The notes beneath the pieces were generated by a model. The model was not told where the DNA came from. It made no database searches and saw nothing but the letters and a program-made list of their open reading frames with translations. A DNA stretch of 64,000 nt from Erodium maritimum (taxonomy: Eukaryota > Streptophyta > Magnoliopsida > Geraniales > Geraniaceae). Of this stretch, positions 10,476-21,833 are shown piece by piece; the first letter of the stretch is position 1; each line of letters opens with the position of its first letter. The DNA lies in assembly GCA_963921825.1 (NCBI GenBank), contig OY997591.1:37593825-37657824 (forward strand), written 5' to 3'. Position numbers and translations under genes: made by a program.

Positions 10476-13186
10476 ATGGACACCCATCTCAATTTGGGAG
10501 TAAGATTGGAGGAAACTCCACTCCACCCTCCTATTCTGGTAGCTGCTAAGAAAGGAATTAAAAAGAAAGGGCGAAGTTATAGGCAACACTCTCCATCTTC
10601 TTCGGATAAGACTCAAGAGTATTCCCCTGGAGGTCGAACAAAGCTCATTGATGGCCAAAAGATGTTCTATGATAAGTTTTTTCAACCGGTGGTCTCAGAA
10701 CTAGACTCAACTCCTTCTTCCTCTCAGATCAGATTCAAAGGCCCTCATTACAGGGCAGGTCAACATGAAAGTTCTTTACCTGGAAAATATTTGCTAGCAG
10801 AAACAAGCCTCTTTTATAAGAAACAAAAAAATGGTAGAGTGGATGCAAGTCTCTAATTAATGGAGAAACCCATCATTCAACCCCTATGGAAGATCAGCCT
10901 GAGGGATCTTCTTCTATGGGATATCCTCCCCCAGGTTTTGAACGACCCTTAACAGCTTTAGGTGATAAGAGGAGGCCAGGATTTCAAAGGTCTTTTGTGG
11001 GTAGAAGAGGAAAGATAGTGGTTGAGCACTATGTTGCTTTTGTGCACAATATACCAAATCAAGCCTCCTCTAGATGGTTGAAGAACCTGTTCTCTGAGAT
11101 TGATGGAATGACAAAGGTAAATGTAGTTCCACACCCAAACAAAAATGGAAAATGGTATGGTTTCTGTCATTTTCTCACCCCTATTTCTCTGCAACAAGCT
11201 ATTATGAGATTCAATGGTTCTATCATAGATGGACATAGACTTTTTGTTACTAACGCTTGGTTAAGAAAATCTACCACTTCTCCCCCACACTCTTACTCAG
11301 CTCAGCCAAGGGTGGAAGAGAACTATGGTATTGGAGTTTCAGTGGTTACAGCCAATCTCCATCTCCACTACCACCTAGCAATCAAACATAACAATTATTC
11401 AGTGGAGAGAATTATGAATGAAATTGCTTTAGAAGGGTGTATGAAATTCAATTAAAATCCCTTGGAAACAAGGTTTTGATTGTTCATTGTCCTGATGAAA
11501 GTTTTGATGAAGCTCTAGAAAATGACGAGGGCTTGTGGCTGCAACACTGACTTACCTTTTTACCAGGAAAAACAAATTTATGCTTGTGTATACAAGGTCT
11601 CCCTTTCCATGATTGGTGTGAAGAGTCCTTTGAGGCCTACTACAACCAGTTTGGCTCTATTGTTTTCTCTCATCCTAACAATAAAGCAGGCTTAAATGTT
11701 GAGAAAGCTTTTATTCTTATCCATTCTACAAAATTTGCAAGTGTAGCAAAAGAAGTTAAGCTTCAATTGGATAATGAAATCTTCATAGTTTGGGTGAGTT
11801 CAGTTCATGATTCCTTAGTTCCTTCATTCATTTGAGAAAAAAGATTGGTCACTCTATTTACTTCACTCTCTTCTGACAAGGATAATGAGCTTTCAATTTC
11901 TTCCTCAAAGATTTCTTCACCTTTGGGAACAAATATTCTCTCCGAAAATTCGTCCCCTTTATCCCCTCATCAATTGGAAGTTATTGCAAACCAACTTTTG
12001 GAACCCATTGATAAAGACCTGCAGTTTCCTATTGATGATTTTCACTCAGCTATTCCCTCTCCTCATCAGTTGGAAGTTATGGCTAACCATTCCAAGGACA
12101 TTCTATAGCTGAACAGTAAGGAAAATAGCTTTTTAAAACCTCTGAGCCCAAAAGAGAGATTTTTAGAAGAAGTTGGTGAAAGGGAGCTCATTTTTAATGC
12201 TTCAGATCATGTTGCTCCCTCTATCACTTTGGAGAATTTGATAATTAATGATACTCTTGCAAAAGAAGATAGGACTGATGAAGTTAATATCCCTCACTCT
12301 CTAGCTCTGCCTGAAAATTGTATTGGCCCTTAGTTGTTAACATATATTATGGGTGAAGAAATTTTGTCTCTACAACAAAATGAAGGAGATGGCCAGGAGA
12401 ATATTCAGAAGCAGCAGCTGTTGTGGAAGACTCAAATTCAATTAGAGGTCCAGTTAAATTCTCCTAGTCCAATTTGGTGTCAACCACTTTCAAACAAAGA
12501 AAGGACATAGTTAAATCAACAATTAATTATTGGTGAGTCCCAACAATCTCTTCCAACATAACAATATGGCTCTTCTCAGAACTTGGTATTACCAACATTA
12601 ATGCTTTAGTCCATCAACTGCCTTCTGGGCCCCCAAAGTCTCTATCACCTTCCTTGCTAGGCTTGGATTGTCTTTTTAGTGATAATATAACTGTAGTAGC
12701 CCCACAAGGCCCTCTACAGTACCTGATAGATGAAGTAGCTGAGGATATGAGCATTACATCAGTAAAAATACCTTCTTCCTCTTCTGGTATCTCTAAAAAG
12801 TTGAAGAAAAAATCAAAGGTATGCTCACAGCTCATAGGTATGGAACAAGATCAAAGCTGAAGGAAGTAAAAGAAAATAAAGCTCAAGGAAGTAAAGGAAA
12901 ATCTCAACTCACCCCACTTTTATCAACTTCTCTCTCCATCTCAAAGAGTAAGAGGGTTTCTGCAGCTTCAAAGGCTTGGAAGTTTGGAAAGGCAATAGGC
13001 TTGTCTGCTATTTGTTCTGTTGACATATTGATCAACCAACTAATTTCTTTGGATGATGAAAGAAATAACAGTGTTGATCTAGAATTAGGAAGTGAAGATG
13101 ATTATTTGGATATAGATAGAGATTCTGATATTGAACACTCTCAAGGCCTGAGGATTGAAGTTCCTCCTGATTCCCATAATATTTGA
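10476..13186 (+). pseudogene. LINE ORF1 (RNA-binding protein), broken
   Basis: Starts at ATG 10476. Open pieces in different frames are 10476-10856, 10886-11455, 11584-11835, 11845-12108 and 12821-13186, so several frameshifts and stops have accumulated. The second piece has an RRM-like fold signature: VAFVHNIP as the first strand, then a loop with a Trp, YGFCHF as the RNP1-like strand, and IDGHRLFVTNA. The third piece (GLPFHDW...FGSIV) resembles the domain that follows in plant LINE ORF1 proteins. The Lys/Ser-rich, acidic C-terminal piece (12821-13186) ends in a TGA that overlaps the ORF2 ATG. In a live element ORF1 coats the LINE RNA. Confidence 0.75.
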
Positions 13187-14048
13187 TGAAGTTCCTATGT
13201 TTAAACTTAAGAGGGTTGTCCTCCTCTCAAAAAAGAAGTACTCTCAATGACTTGGTCTACAAGAAATCTCCTTCCTTTGTCTTAATCCAGGAATCAAAGT
13301 TGGTTAAATTAGCAGTTTCCTATATTAGATCCCGTGGGTTCAATTGGAGCTGGGATTATATTTTCCTTCCATCTATTGGCAACTCAGGAGGCATAGTTTC
13401 CCTGTGGAGAATATTTGAATTCGGCTTTCAATTTTTTGAAGATCTGGATGGTGCCCTATTATGGTTTGGTTCTGTCAATCAGTTGCATCTGAATCTTTGT
13501 GTAGTAAATGTTTATGCCCCCAACTCTATAGTGGACAAGAGAGCCTTATGGATTTCTTTGAAGAAAGAGATTCCAAATATCCCTGAATCAACCTTACTTG
13601 GTAGGTGACTTTAATGAAATACTTTCTCCACAAGAAAGGGCTAATATGAGATCCCCCTCAGCTAGTATAAAAAGATTTTCAAATTTTTTGTGAAGCAATG
13701 GGCTTGATTGACTTACCTCTGGCTGGTGGAAAATATACTTGGTTTGGTCCAGGATCAAAAGCTTCAAGGTTGGATAAGTTCCTCACTTCCTCCGATTTTC
13801 TAGCCAATTTCCCAAGCATCACTCAAACATGTTTACCAAGACCAATCTCAGATCATAGGGTGATCTGCCTTTCTGAATCTTATCTACATTGGGGTCCAAG
13901 GCCTTTTAAATTTCTCAACATACGGACTGAAGATAAGAGGTTTTTCTCAGCTGTTAATTCCTTCTGGTCAAGTTATCAAGTAACTGATTTTCCTCATTAT
14001 GTTCTTCGCCAAAAACTCAAATTATTGAAGGAAGACTTAAAAGTCTAA
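13186..14048 (+). pseudogene. LINE ORF2, AP-like endonuclease domain
   Basis: ATG at 13186. The N-terminus reads MKFLCLNLRGL with the catalytic Asn, then IQESK with the catalytic Glu, VVNVYAP and, after a frameshift near 13600, LVGDFNEIL. Later blocks are LPLAGGKYTWFGPG, RLDKFL and ISDHRVI (the SDH catalytic block). These mark the apurinic-type endonuclease that nicks target DNA for target-primed reverse transcription. At least one frameshift and a stop (end of piece 13698-14048) break it. Confidence 0.85.
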
Positions 14049-16025
14049 AATGTAGAGGTGTTTGGTGCTCTGGAAGCTAAGATATTTGATATCAGGATCT
14101 CAATAGACAAATTGGATTCTATAATTGAAGATATAGCTTTGGCCCCTCATGAGTGCTTCCTCAGAGGTGCTCTTAATGCAGACCTAATAGTAGAAACAAA
14201 ACTCCTATCAAAGCTTTAGAGCCAAAAAGCTAGAAAAAAGTGGTTCATGGAAAGAGACAATGGATCCAAATTTTTCCACAGGCTAGCTAGTTTCAATGGG
14301 GCTAGAAAGAAATTCTCTCAAGTTCTGGTTGATGGCACACTACTCACTCACCCAGATTTAATCAAGCAAGCTACAATTGCTCATTTCTCTGCAAGGTTTC
14401 AGAATCCTCCATCCAACCATTTAAATATTGACCAGCTAAATTTTGATACCATATCCCAAACTGAAGCTCAATGGTTAGAAAGATCTTTCTTAGAAGAAGA
14501 AGTTCTACAAGCACTACTGGCTTGTGCAGGAGATAAAGCCCCATGTCCATATGGTTTTTCCTTGAAATTCTTCCAATATTGTTGGCCTATTCTTAAGACA
14601 GATATTATGAATTTCTTTGATCACTTCTACAAATCAAGAAGCTTAGGAGAAGGATTAAACTCTTCTTTTATGTCCCTCATTCCTAAAAATGAGGCCCCTC
14701 TCACCTTTGGTGATTATAGGCCTTAGACAGGGATGTGCACTCTCTCCATTAATCTTTGTTATAGTTGCAGAAGGCTTGAATCAACTAATGAAATCAGGAC
14801 TCAACTCATATCAATTCCAAGGTATCATGTTGAGTGTTTCAAGCCCTATAATTTCTCATCTCCAATTTGCAGATGACTCAATATTTTTAATAAGAGCTTC
14901 CTTGGATGGAGTCACAAATCATAAGGCAACATTGTCAATGTTCCAGCTAGCCTCAGGATAATTAGGAGTGAATTATAATACATTAGTTCTGGTCCTTATG
15001 AATATTTCTCAAGAGGATATCCATTTTATGCAGAAGTGTTGGGTTGTAAAATTGATTCCATACCTCTATCATACCTGGGATTTTCTTTAGGGGCCAATCC
15101 TAAACATTTCAAGACTTGGAAACCCGTATTAGAAAATTTTAAAAAGGCTCTGGGTCTTTGGAAAGTTAAAATGCTATCTCTTGGTGGTAGAATAACCCTC
15201 ATTAACTCAACATTAAGAGCCCTACCATTATATTTTTTCTCCATTCTCTTGGCTTCCGACTCTGTTATCAAGGCCTTTCAAAGCTGGCAAAGGAGATTCC
15301 TCTAGCATAGATCTTCTCAATCAAGGGTCTTCAATAAGGTGAACTGGAACACAGTTGGTAAGACTAAGGATCAAAGGGGATTGGGCATCAAAAATTTATC
15401 CAACATGAATACAGCCCTCCTAGATAAATGGTGGTGGAGGTTTGCTTTTGAGGAGGAAGCTCTATGGAAACAATTACTTTGTGCAAGGTTTGGTTGGAGT
15501 ACAAAAGAATGGGATCTCTCCAAGTTTACTGAATTAAACTCTCTAAGTTTTATGAATCATATACTGTCTTTAGCCAAAGACTAAAGATTTTCTGATATTT
15601 TTGGTGTGAAGGGGCTTAAATGGGCTTTAGGTCAGGGGAACAAAATTCTCTTTTGGTTGGATATTTGGTGGGGGACTAACACTTAAGGAACTCTTTCCTA
15701 GAATCTACCTATTAGCCAATTCAAAATCATCACTCATACAAGATCTTTGGAATGGGGTTATCTGGGATGTGGATCTTATAAGGGATCCTAAAGGTTGGGA
15801 AACTCAAGAATGGGATCTCCTATGCTCCATTCTACCTTATATTTATCTCAGGGATGAGGAAGATTCTCTAAACTGGAGAACAGATCCTAATGATTTTTCA
15901 GTAACCAAGTTATATCAGTTACTTGCACATCAAGGCAACTCCAAACCAGACTGGACAAAGCACCTTTGGAATCCAAGAGTGCCTCGTAAAATTTCAGCAT
16001 TCTGCTGGTTAGCTTGACTTGAAGC
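14049..16025 (+). pseudogene. LINE ORF2, reverse transcriptase and C-terminal zinc-binding region
   Basis: Recognisable in order: KWFMERDNGSKFFH, the N-terminal RT block ending FGDYRP (14726), LRQGCALSPLIF, FADDSIF (the YADD-type catalytic box, near 14870), YLGFSLG, then the thumb-like and zf-RVT-like blocks WWWRFAFEEEALW and LWNPRVPRKISAFCWLA. FGDYRP is joined directly to LRQGCALSP, so the RT blocks with the first catalytic Asp are deleted. Further stops occur, including TGA at 16016-16018. ORF2 is cut at 16025 by gypsy DNA; the rest of the C-terminus is missing. Confidence 0.85.
15866..16025 (+). repeat. 160-bp LINE segment, duplicate copy 1
   Basis: From ctctaaactggagaac to gacttgaagc within ORF2. 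The second copy is at 19265-19424. Same length, four mismatches by eye (all transitions), including the same TGA stop. Confidence 0.92.
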
Positions 16026-16043
16026 GACCCGTTCGACTCTTGA
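16026..16043 (+). pseudogene. Gypsy pol C-terminal codons
   Basis: Reads DPFDS and a stop (16041-16043). This corresponds to the DLFDS end of the pol at 63812-64000. After it come aatttcgaggacgaaatt and the tract aaggggggggg (16081-16091), the usual 3' arrangement of plant chromovirus-like elements. Confidence 0.75.
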
Positions 16044-16407
16044 AGTGCGTTGTTTTAAATTTCGAGGACGAAATTCTCTTAAGGGGGGGGGAGATTGTGA
16101 AGACCGCGTCTGTAAAAAGTTAGTTTAATTAAATTTAAGTCGTTCGGGGCGACGAGGTTGAAAATAGGGTCGGTCGTGGGTAACGACGTGGTTGAAATTC
16201 GGTTTAATTCTTATTTCGTTTTAAAATAATAATAATAATAATAAATAAACAAGAAAAAGAAAGCAAAAAAAAAATGGTTTAAGCTGGATCGGACGGACCA
16301 GACCCGGCCAGACGACCCGGACCGAGCCAGGCCCGCCCCAAACTCAGCCCTTCGTTTGGGCCGAGCGGCCCAATTTCGATCTGAGGCCCGTTTAGGCCAG
16401 CCCGTGC

Positions 16408-16416
16408 TTTATAAAC
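16408..16416 (+). promoter_or_regulatory. TATA box of gypsy LTR
   Basis: tttataaac about 310 bp into the LTR, followed ~30 bp later by ttagggtttt and a CT-rich leader. The solo LTR at 25649-28919 has a TATA box at a comparable position on its own strand. Confidence 0.55.
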
Positions 16417-17939
16417 TCGATTTTAGGGTTTTAACCCTCATTTCAGCCTCCCCCTCATGCGCAGCCGACTCCCTCCCTCCCTTGCTCTCTCGTCTTCGTC
16501 TTCTCGTGGCAGCCGCCACCTCCCTTCCCATGCCGGCGCCGATTTCGGCCGCCACTCCTCCTTCTCCGTCCACCCACCGCCCTCCTCACCGCGCCACCAC
16601 CAAGCCCCCTCCTCCTTCTCCTTCCAGCCACCGCCCTCCTCACCCGTAGCCACCGTCGTCGACCCCCTTTTCACCTCCCTCTCAGATCCCGAGGCTAGCC
16701 GACCCTCCCGTCTCCCTTTCTCCTCGTCGCCGTCCACACGGCCGTCCCCGTCCCGAGCCCTAACTCGCCACCGTCTTCCTCTAACCCGAGCTTCCGCCGT
16801 CGCCGGCGAGCTCATCAGATCCGGGACGGGACCGAGCCGTCCGGATCCGAGGCGCACCTCCGCCGTGCTCAACCTACCCTCCACCGATCTCTATTTCCTA
16901 CGGTGAGAAATCTCACCACGGAGTTTGGTCGCCGGCGATGGCTTCGCCGATGGTTGGATCCGTTTCCTTAACGTCTTCCCGCTTTATATTCTGTCCCGTT
17001 TTGCCTTAGATCTGATCGGTTTTACTCTATTTCTACTTGGATTTGGATGTGTTGGACACAACTTGGTTGAAGCATAAAACTAATGAAGAAAAAAGATCGG
17101 TTAAAAGGAAAGTGATTAAAAAACGACTCAGATCCGTTAAATGAGAAAAAGGAAATTGTTTTAAAACGGGAACAAATTAGAGTTTAAATTAAATAGGAAT
17201 TTTATTTGAAACGAAAAACAATTGTAAAAGGGAAAAGGGAAAATCAGTTTTGAGTTCCTAAGAAAATCGATAAAACTAGATCTGGTTAAACTAAAAGGGT
17301 TTTTAAAACGAAAGTCGGTTGTTAAGATTAGACTTGAGTTAGGTTAAATCGAAAGGGGAAAACGAACTCAGATCAGATTTAGAAAGGTTTGGACCAAAAC
17401 CTTGAGTTTGGAAAAGAACAGAAAGGAATCGTTTTGTTTTAAAATCAAAGTCGGAATTAGATAAAACAAAGGAGTTTCAAGGACGGTTTGAGTTAAAATT
17501 GGTTTTAACTGGGTTTTGGATCAATCTGAGTTCGGTGCGCAGGTGCTCGAACCCGATCCGTCGTAATCCCACTTTTATCCCGCTCGAGTTAAAGGACAAC
17601 TGTCGGTTTTAAACTGGACTAATCATGACCTTTGAATTAACCTGGGAACCGACTCTAATTATGGCTTTCGTGTTATCTTTAGCGTCCGGCTTCGATCGAG
17701 GTGAAGCCCGGAGGTAGCGAGCCAGAACGTTAGCAACTAGGAAACGTAGCGGGTGCTCTTCGGTTGAGGTAGGGAAAAGTAGCCGGATCTCGGCCCTGAC
17801 TAGGGAAAGTTAACTGTAGAATTGCATGTGACACCGGGGTGTCGTGGGTTTTTAGGTTATCGAATATTAGAAAAGCATGTTACGGGATCTTACTAATTAC
17901 TGGAAATGCATGTGACACTTAGTAGTGTCGTAGGAGCAG

Positions 17940-18720
17940 AGAACTTAGCGTTAATTGTTTTACTGGAGGCATATGACCATGCCCGGAGGTTGATTATGAA
18001 ATTGTTGATAGTAGGACTGCTGGAGGCATATGACCATGCCCGGAGGTTGTTTGTGAAACTAGTGATCTTAGGACTGTTGGAGGCATCGTTTATGCCAGAG
18101 ATTGTTGTGCGTTATTTGTTTTTGAGTTTGGGTGGCCTTGAGAGCCCGTGTTATTTATTGTTGAGTTTTTGGTGGCTTTGAGAGCCCGTGTTATTTGTTG
18201 TCGGGTTTGAGTGGCCTTGAGATTGTTGAGTTTGGGTGGCCTTGAGAGCCCATGTTATTTATTGCTGAGTCTTGGGTGGCCATGAGAGATCGTGTTGTCG
18301 TTTCGGTGTTTTGGGTGGCCGTGAGTGCCCGTGGGGTTGTGAACCCGTACTTTACCGTTGGTGTCTTGGGCGACCATGAGGGCCCGTAGGGTTGTTGAAC
18401 CAGTGTTTGGTTGTTGGTGTCTTGTTGGCCTTGAGTGCCCGTGGAGTTGTCACCGGTGTCGTTACTGTCTGTTTGAACTTGCTTGTGATTGTGTTTGGTT
18501 ACTTGTTACTGGTGGAGGTTGTGTGGTGTAGCTAGCCTCCCGATTGGGATCGGGAGAAGCGGAGGGGTTGTGGGCTAGCTCCCCGACTGGGATCGGGGGA
18601 AGGACGCGCGGGTGTGGCTAACCACCCGACTGGGATCGGGTGACGCAGAGAGGTTGTGGGTTAACCTCCTGACTGGGATCGGGAGAAGTTGAGCGACAGG
18701 TCGACCGCCTAACCACGTCT
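17940..18720 (+). repeat. Tandem repeat blocks in gypsy LTR
   Basis: Three modules follow one another: ctggaggcatatgaccatgc twice (17962 and 18020), gtggccttgagagcccgtg units (18130-18280), and gactgggatcggg units (18540-18690). They match in order the blocks in the solo LTR at 26210-26900, in the opposite orientation. Confidence 0.8.
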
Positions 18721-19264
18721 GTGATCGGTAAAGGGCGACAGACAGAGATTGGTTACGAAGCAGCCGGTTTGCGATCCTTTATGATCTTGTTTGGTATTGT
18801 GTGGTCAGTCGTGTCTTGGAGGAGGTCGTCGATCGTAGTGTGGGGTCTACATCACGTGTCCGAATGTTGAGTCAGTTGAGGAAAGTTTGGGTCGTGTGTG
18901 TGTCTTTTGAGTCGTTGTTGGTGTTACCGGCATTGTCTGCTAATTATGTCGTAGTCAGTCTGTTATCTGTGGTGGTGAGCGAACGCTCACCCCTAGCTGC
19001 TTTTCCTACAGGTACCGTTCGCAGTCTGGATTAGGTGAGCTTATGAAGCTTGAAGAGCTTGAAGCGGGTTGTTGGGTGTTTTGAGTCTAGAGACGTGTAC
19101 CTCGTTTTGTCCAAGTATGGGACTAATGTCTTTGAGTTGTAAATAATATTATTTTGTGGAACTAAACTAGCTTTTAAAGTGATTTAATGAAAACAGGTTT
19201 CAAGTATTGTAACTTTTTAAACGTTCGCGTCCCTAGTTCGGTTTGCTGAAATTGGGGCGTGACA

Positions 19265-19424
19265 CTCTAAACTGGAGAACAGATCCTAATGGTTTTTCAG
19301 TAACCAAGTTATATCAGTTACTTGCACATCAAGGCAGCTCCAAACCAGATTGGACAAAGCACCTTTGGAATCCAAGAGTGCCTCGTAAAATTTCAGCATT
19401 CTGTTGGTTAGCTTGACTTGAAGC
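19265..19424 (+). repeat. 160-bp LINE segment, duplicate copy 2
   Basis: Repeats 15866-16025 at about 97.5% identity. It starts directly after the gypsy LTR end with the TSD-like ctcta and ends at gaagc, the same LINE position as copy 1, where a reverse gypsy LTR fragment begins. Confidence 0.92.
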
Positions 19425-21282
19425 AAGCCACCCAAACTCAACAATTAAATACGGGCTCTCAAGGCCACCCAAACTCAACAATTAAATAAAATGCACGACA
19501 ACCTCCGGCATACTCGATGCCTCCAACGGTCCTAAAATCACTAGTTTCACAAACAACCTCCGGGCATGGTCATATGCCTCCAGTAATTCAATTATCGCTA
19601 AGTTCTCTGTTCCTACGACACTACTAAGTGTCACATGCTTTTCTCTTGAACGCTACAATCCCGTATCATGCTTTTCTAATAATTAAATAAATCTACTCAA
19701 CCCACGACACCCCGGTGTCACATGCAATTCTACTATTAACTTTCCCTAATCAGGGCCGAGATCCGGCTACTTTTCCCTACCTCGTATACAATCCCAAAAG
19801 CGCTCCAACAACACCCGAAGCACACTCAGTCACTCGCCGAGCTTCCCCTTGCCTCGGTCCGTAGCACGATCTAAAAGAACACAAATTTAAAGTACTTTTA
19901 AACTAGTACGAATAAACCAAAAGTTAATAAACTTAACGCCCAAACGTAACCCCGACAATGCCGATCACTCCCAAACTTCCCAATTACTCAATATTGCCGA
20001 TAAAGGACCCGTAAGGGCCAGATTCGCCCGACATGGCGAATCTGCCCGGTTTTGGTTAATTGCCTTCCGGGGCTCCAAAAGCCCCCGTTTTCGTTTCTAC
20101 GGTCATAGAATATTTCAAGGAACCCAACGCACTTGACGGAATTGAATTCCGACTTCTAAGTCAATTAATTAACGTTTAAAGTTTCCCGAAACCCGTTAAT
20201 TACAACTTCTCCAAATTAATTCCATATTTCGATTCGATTAGGAAAAAGTGGTCCGGGGAACGTTTTAAACTACCCGAGTAATTAAAACACGAACAACCGA
20301 GCACGTGGGCCCCACCCAAAGGTCTTGGCCGTGCCCTAGGGTTTGAGGGAGGGGCTCGGCCACCAAGTGGTGGCTGCTGCCACCTCCGGCCAGCCACCAC
20401 ATGGCCGGCCGGCCACCACCCACGGTGGCCGGAGCTCCTCCCGAGCCTCCGGTCACCGGAAAACGTGAAATTAAACCCCCAAACACCTCTAAAACGTCTC
20501 CAACACCTCCCCACACTCAACACAACCCTAAGCCTTAGTTTATAACCAAACCCTAGCTCTTGAAAATAATCAAAACGAGAATCGGTTCGGGTATTACCGT
20601 AGAGGAGAACGAGGGGAACGGGATTGCTCTTTGCTTTGACTCGATCCAAGGGCTCGATCACAAACCCTAGCTCAACCTCCCTTCTTCTCTCTTCTTCTCC
20701 TTCTCCTTCTCTCTCTAAAACCTCTCTTCTAATTTCTAATTTAATTAAACTAACAACAAAACTAATTTTCCTCCTTTAAAACCTCATACTCGGCCAACTA
20801 TTCCCATCCACCCAATTTCCCTCCAAAAATACACCACCATATAATTGACAAGTGTCAAGGTGGGTCCCAAACCTTTTGGAAAATATCTAGTTGATATTTT
20901 CCAATCAGATTCGCGAAAAACGGGCGTTTCGGGCCCCGAACGGGCACTTTTCCCAAAAAAAAATTTAAACTGGACGGGCTTCAAGGAAACGGCCCAACTA
21001 AGACCGCTACGACGACGGCTAAGCTTTTCGGGTCCAAAACGGTCCTCGAATGGACCAAAACGTCGCTCGGGTGACTTTTCCAGCGAAAAATCAATCTTTC
21101 CCAAATTGACCAGGAAGTTGCCCTGAGTCCCCCGTAACTCATTTTAGTCGATAACAGGGTCAACTTAAGTCCGGCATGACCCTCGGGGTCAATTTAAGTT
21201 AAGTTAAGTGTCTGTCTTAAAAATTTTAAATTTTCCTGTTTTTCGCAGGTTTGACTGACGTTGACCAGAAGTGGTTATTACA
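19425..21282 (-). repeat. Gypsy LTR fragment, reverse orientation, subfamily I
   Basis: Runs from inside the aaggccacccaaactc tandem block to the LTR end gtggttattaca. It is closely similar to 3000-5010. Its U5-side third is missing at the junction with the LINE. LINE 3' UTR DNA follows at 21283. gttgc after the end and gaagc before the start are not a clean TSD, so the left end was lost by deletion. Confidence 0.88.
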
Positions 21283-21821
21283 GTTGCAACTCTTCTCTGT
21301 ACTATGGGTTTTCTCCTCTTTTATTCTTGCTGTCTTGACTTTCTTTGATGCAAGTTTTTGCCTCTGAGGCTCTTTCTAAGAGGTGTGAGGGTAGCTGATG
21401 TTTAGGTGGGTTACTTTGGGTTTGGTCACTCTGGCCCTTGGGTGATCTGCTGCTCTCTGGTTTATGTTTTAAAGCACTTCTAGCTGGGACATTCTTTTCC
21501 CTTGTGGATTGCTGCAGTCTCTTGATTCTATTAGCATCTGATTTGCTTGTTCTATAACTTTACTCGTGGGCGGCTGCAGTTTGCAGTTCCTTTCTTCCCT
21601 CATGACTGGATTCTAAGTGCTCCAAAGTTCTTGTTTTTATGTTGCTTGTGTCCCAAGTTATGTTTGTTTTAGGGTTTTGTAATTGATGTATTTAGTTCTC
21701 CTGTTGTGAACTCTTTGTTCTTGGTTCGATCTCTGTAGCTAGGGATTTGTAATTGGTCCGCCTAATTCAGTCTTTGAATTGGTGAGTTTTAATCTATTGT
21801 TTTTCTGATCATACAAAAAAA
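21283..21821 (+). other. LINE 3' UTR and tail
   Basis: T-rich DNA with no ORF. The last ~100 bp (cctaattcagtctttgaatt, then gtgagttttaat, then ttctgatc and an A-rich tail) closely match the 3' end of the LINE-like insertion at 34709-36440. The part of ORF2 between gaagc and this region is absent. Confidence 0.75.
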
Positions 21822-21833
21822 ACAAGTCTACCA

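Larger units (their letters stand above)
16026..19264 (+). mobile_element. Ty3/gypsy remnant: pol tail, purine tract and 3' LTR
   Basis: The last pol codons, a purine tract and a complete 3169-bp LTR in forward orientation. The 5' LTR and nearly all internal DNA are absent. The right flank is ctcta, which is also the LINE sequence at the start of the duplicated segment (15866-15870). The element therefore probably inserted at that site originally and was later rearranged. Confidence 0.85.
16096..19264 (+). repeat. Gypsy 3' LTR, 3169 bp, subfamily II
   Basis: Starts tgtgaagaccgcg and ends ttggggcgtgaca. U3 holds an AAT microsatellite (~16226-16246) and a TATA box (tttataaac, 16408-16416). A GC-rich gene-like leader follows (16440-16960), then an AT-rich stretch. 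The 3' half, from gaggtagggaaaagtagcc (17766) on, is shared with subfamily I LTRs, while U3 is unrelated to them. A palindrome lies at 18974-18991. Confidence 0.9.
8349..21821 (+). mobile_element. L1-type LINE with nested insertions
   Basis: The 12-bp sequence acaagtctacca occurs immediately before (8337-8348) and after (21822-21833) the element. The right end is a short A-rich tail following ttttctgatcatac. Between are a 5' UTR, ORF1, ORF2 and a 3' UTR in the expected order. Subtracting the nested LINE-like element, the gypsy pieces and one copy of the 160-bp duplication leaves about 6.7 kb, normal for a full-length plant L1. Both ORFs are broken, so it is a fossil. Confidence 0.85.

Noticed and set aside
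16438-16906. 149-codon open frames on both strands
   Set aside because: GC-rich leader of the gypsy LTR. Open frames occur on both strands at once and are not kept as a frame in the solo LTR.
19425-21287. Reverse gypsy LTR as a clean insertion with TSD gaagc/gttgc
   Set aside because: The flanking five bases match at only three positions and the LTR lacks its U5-side end, so a deletion or rearrangement fits better than a simple insertion.
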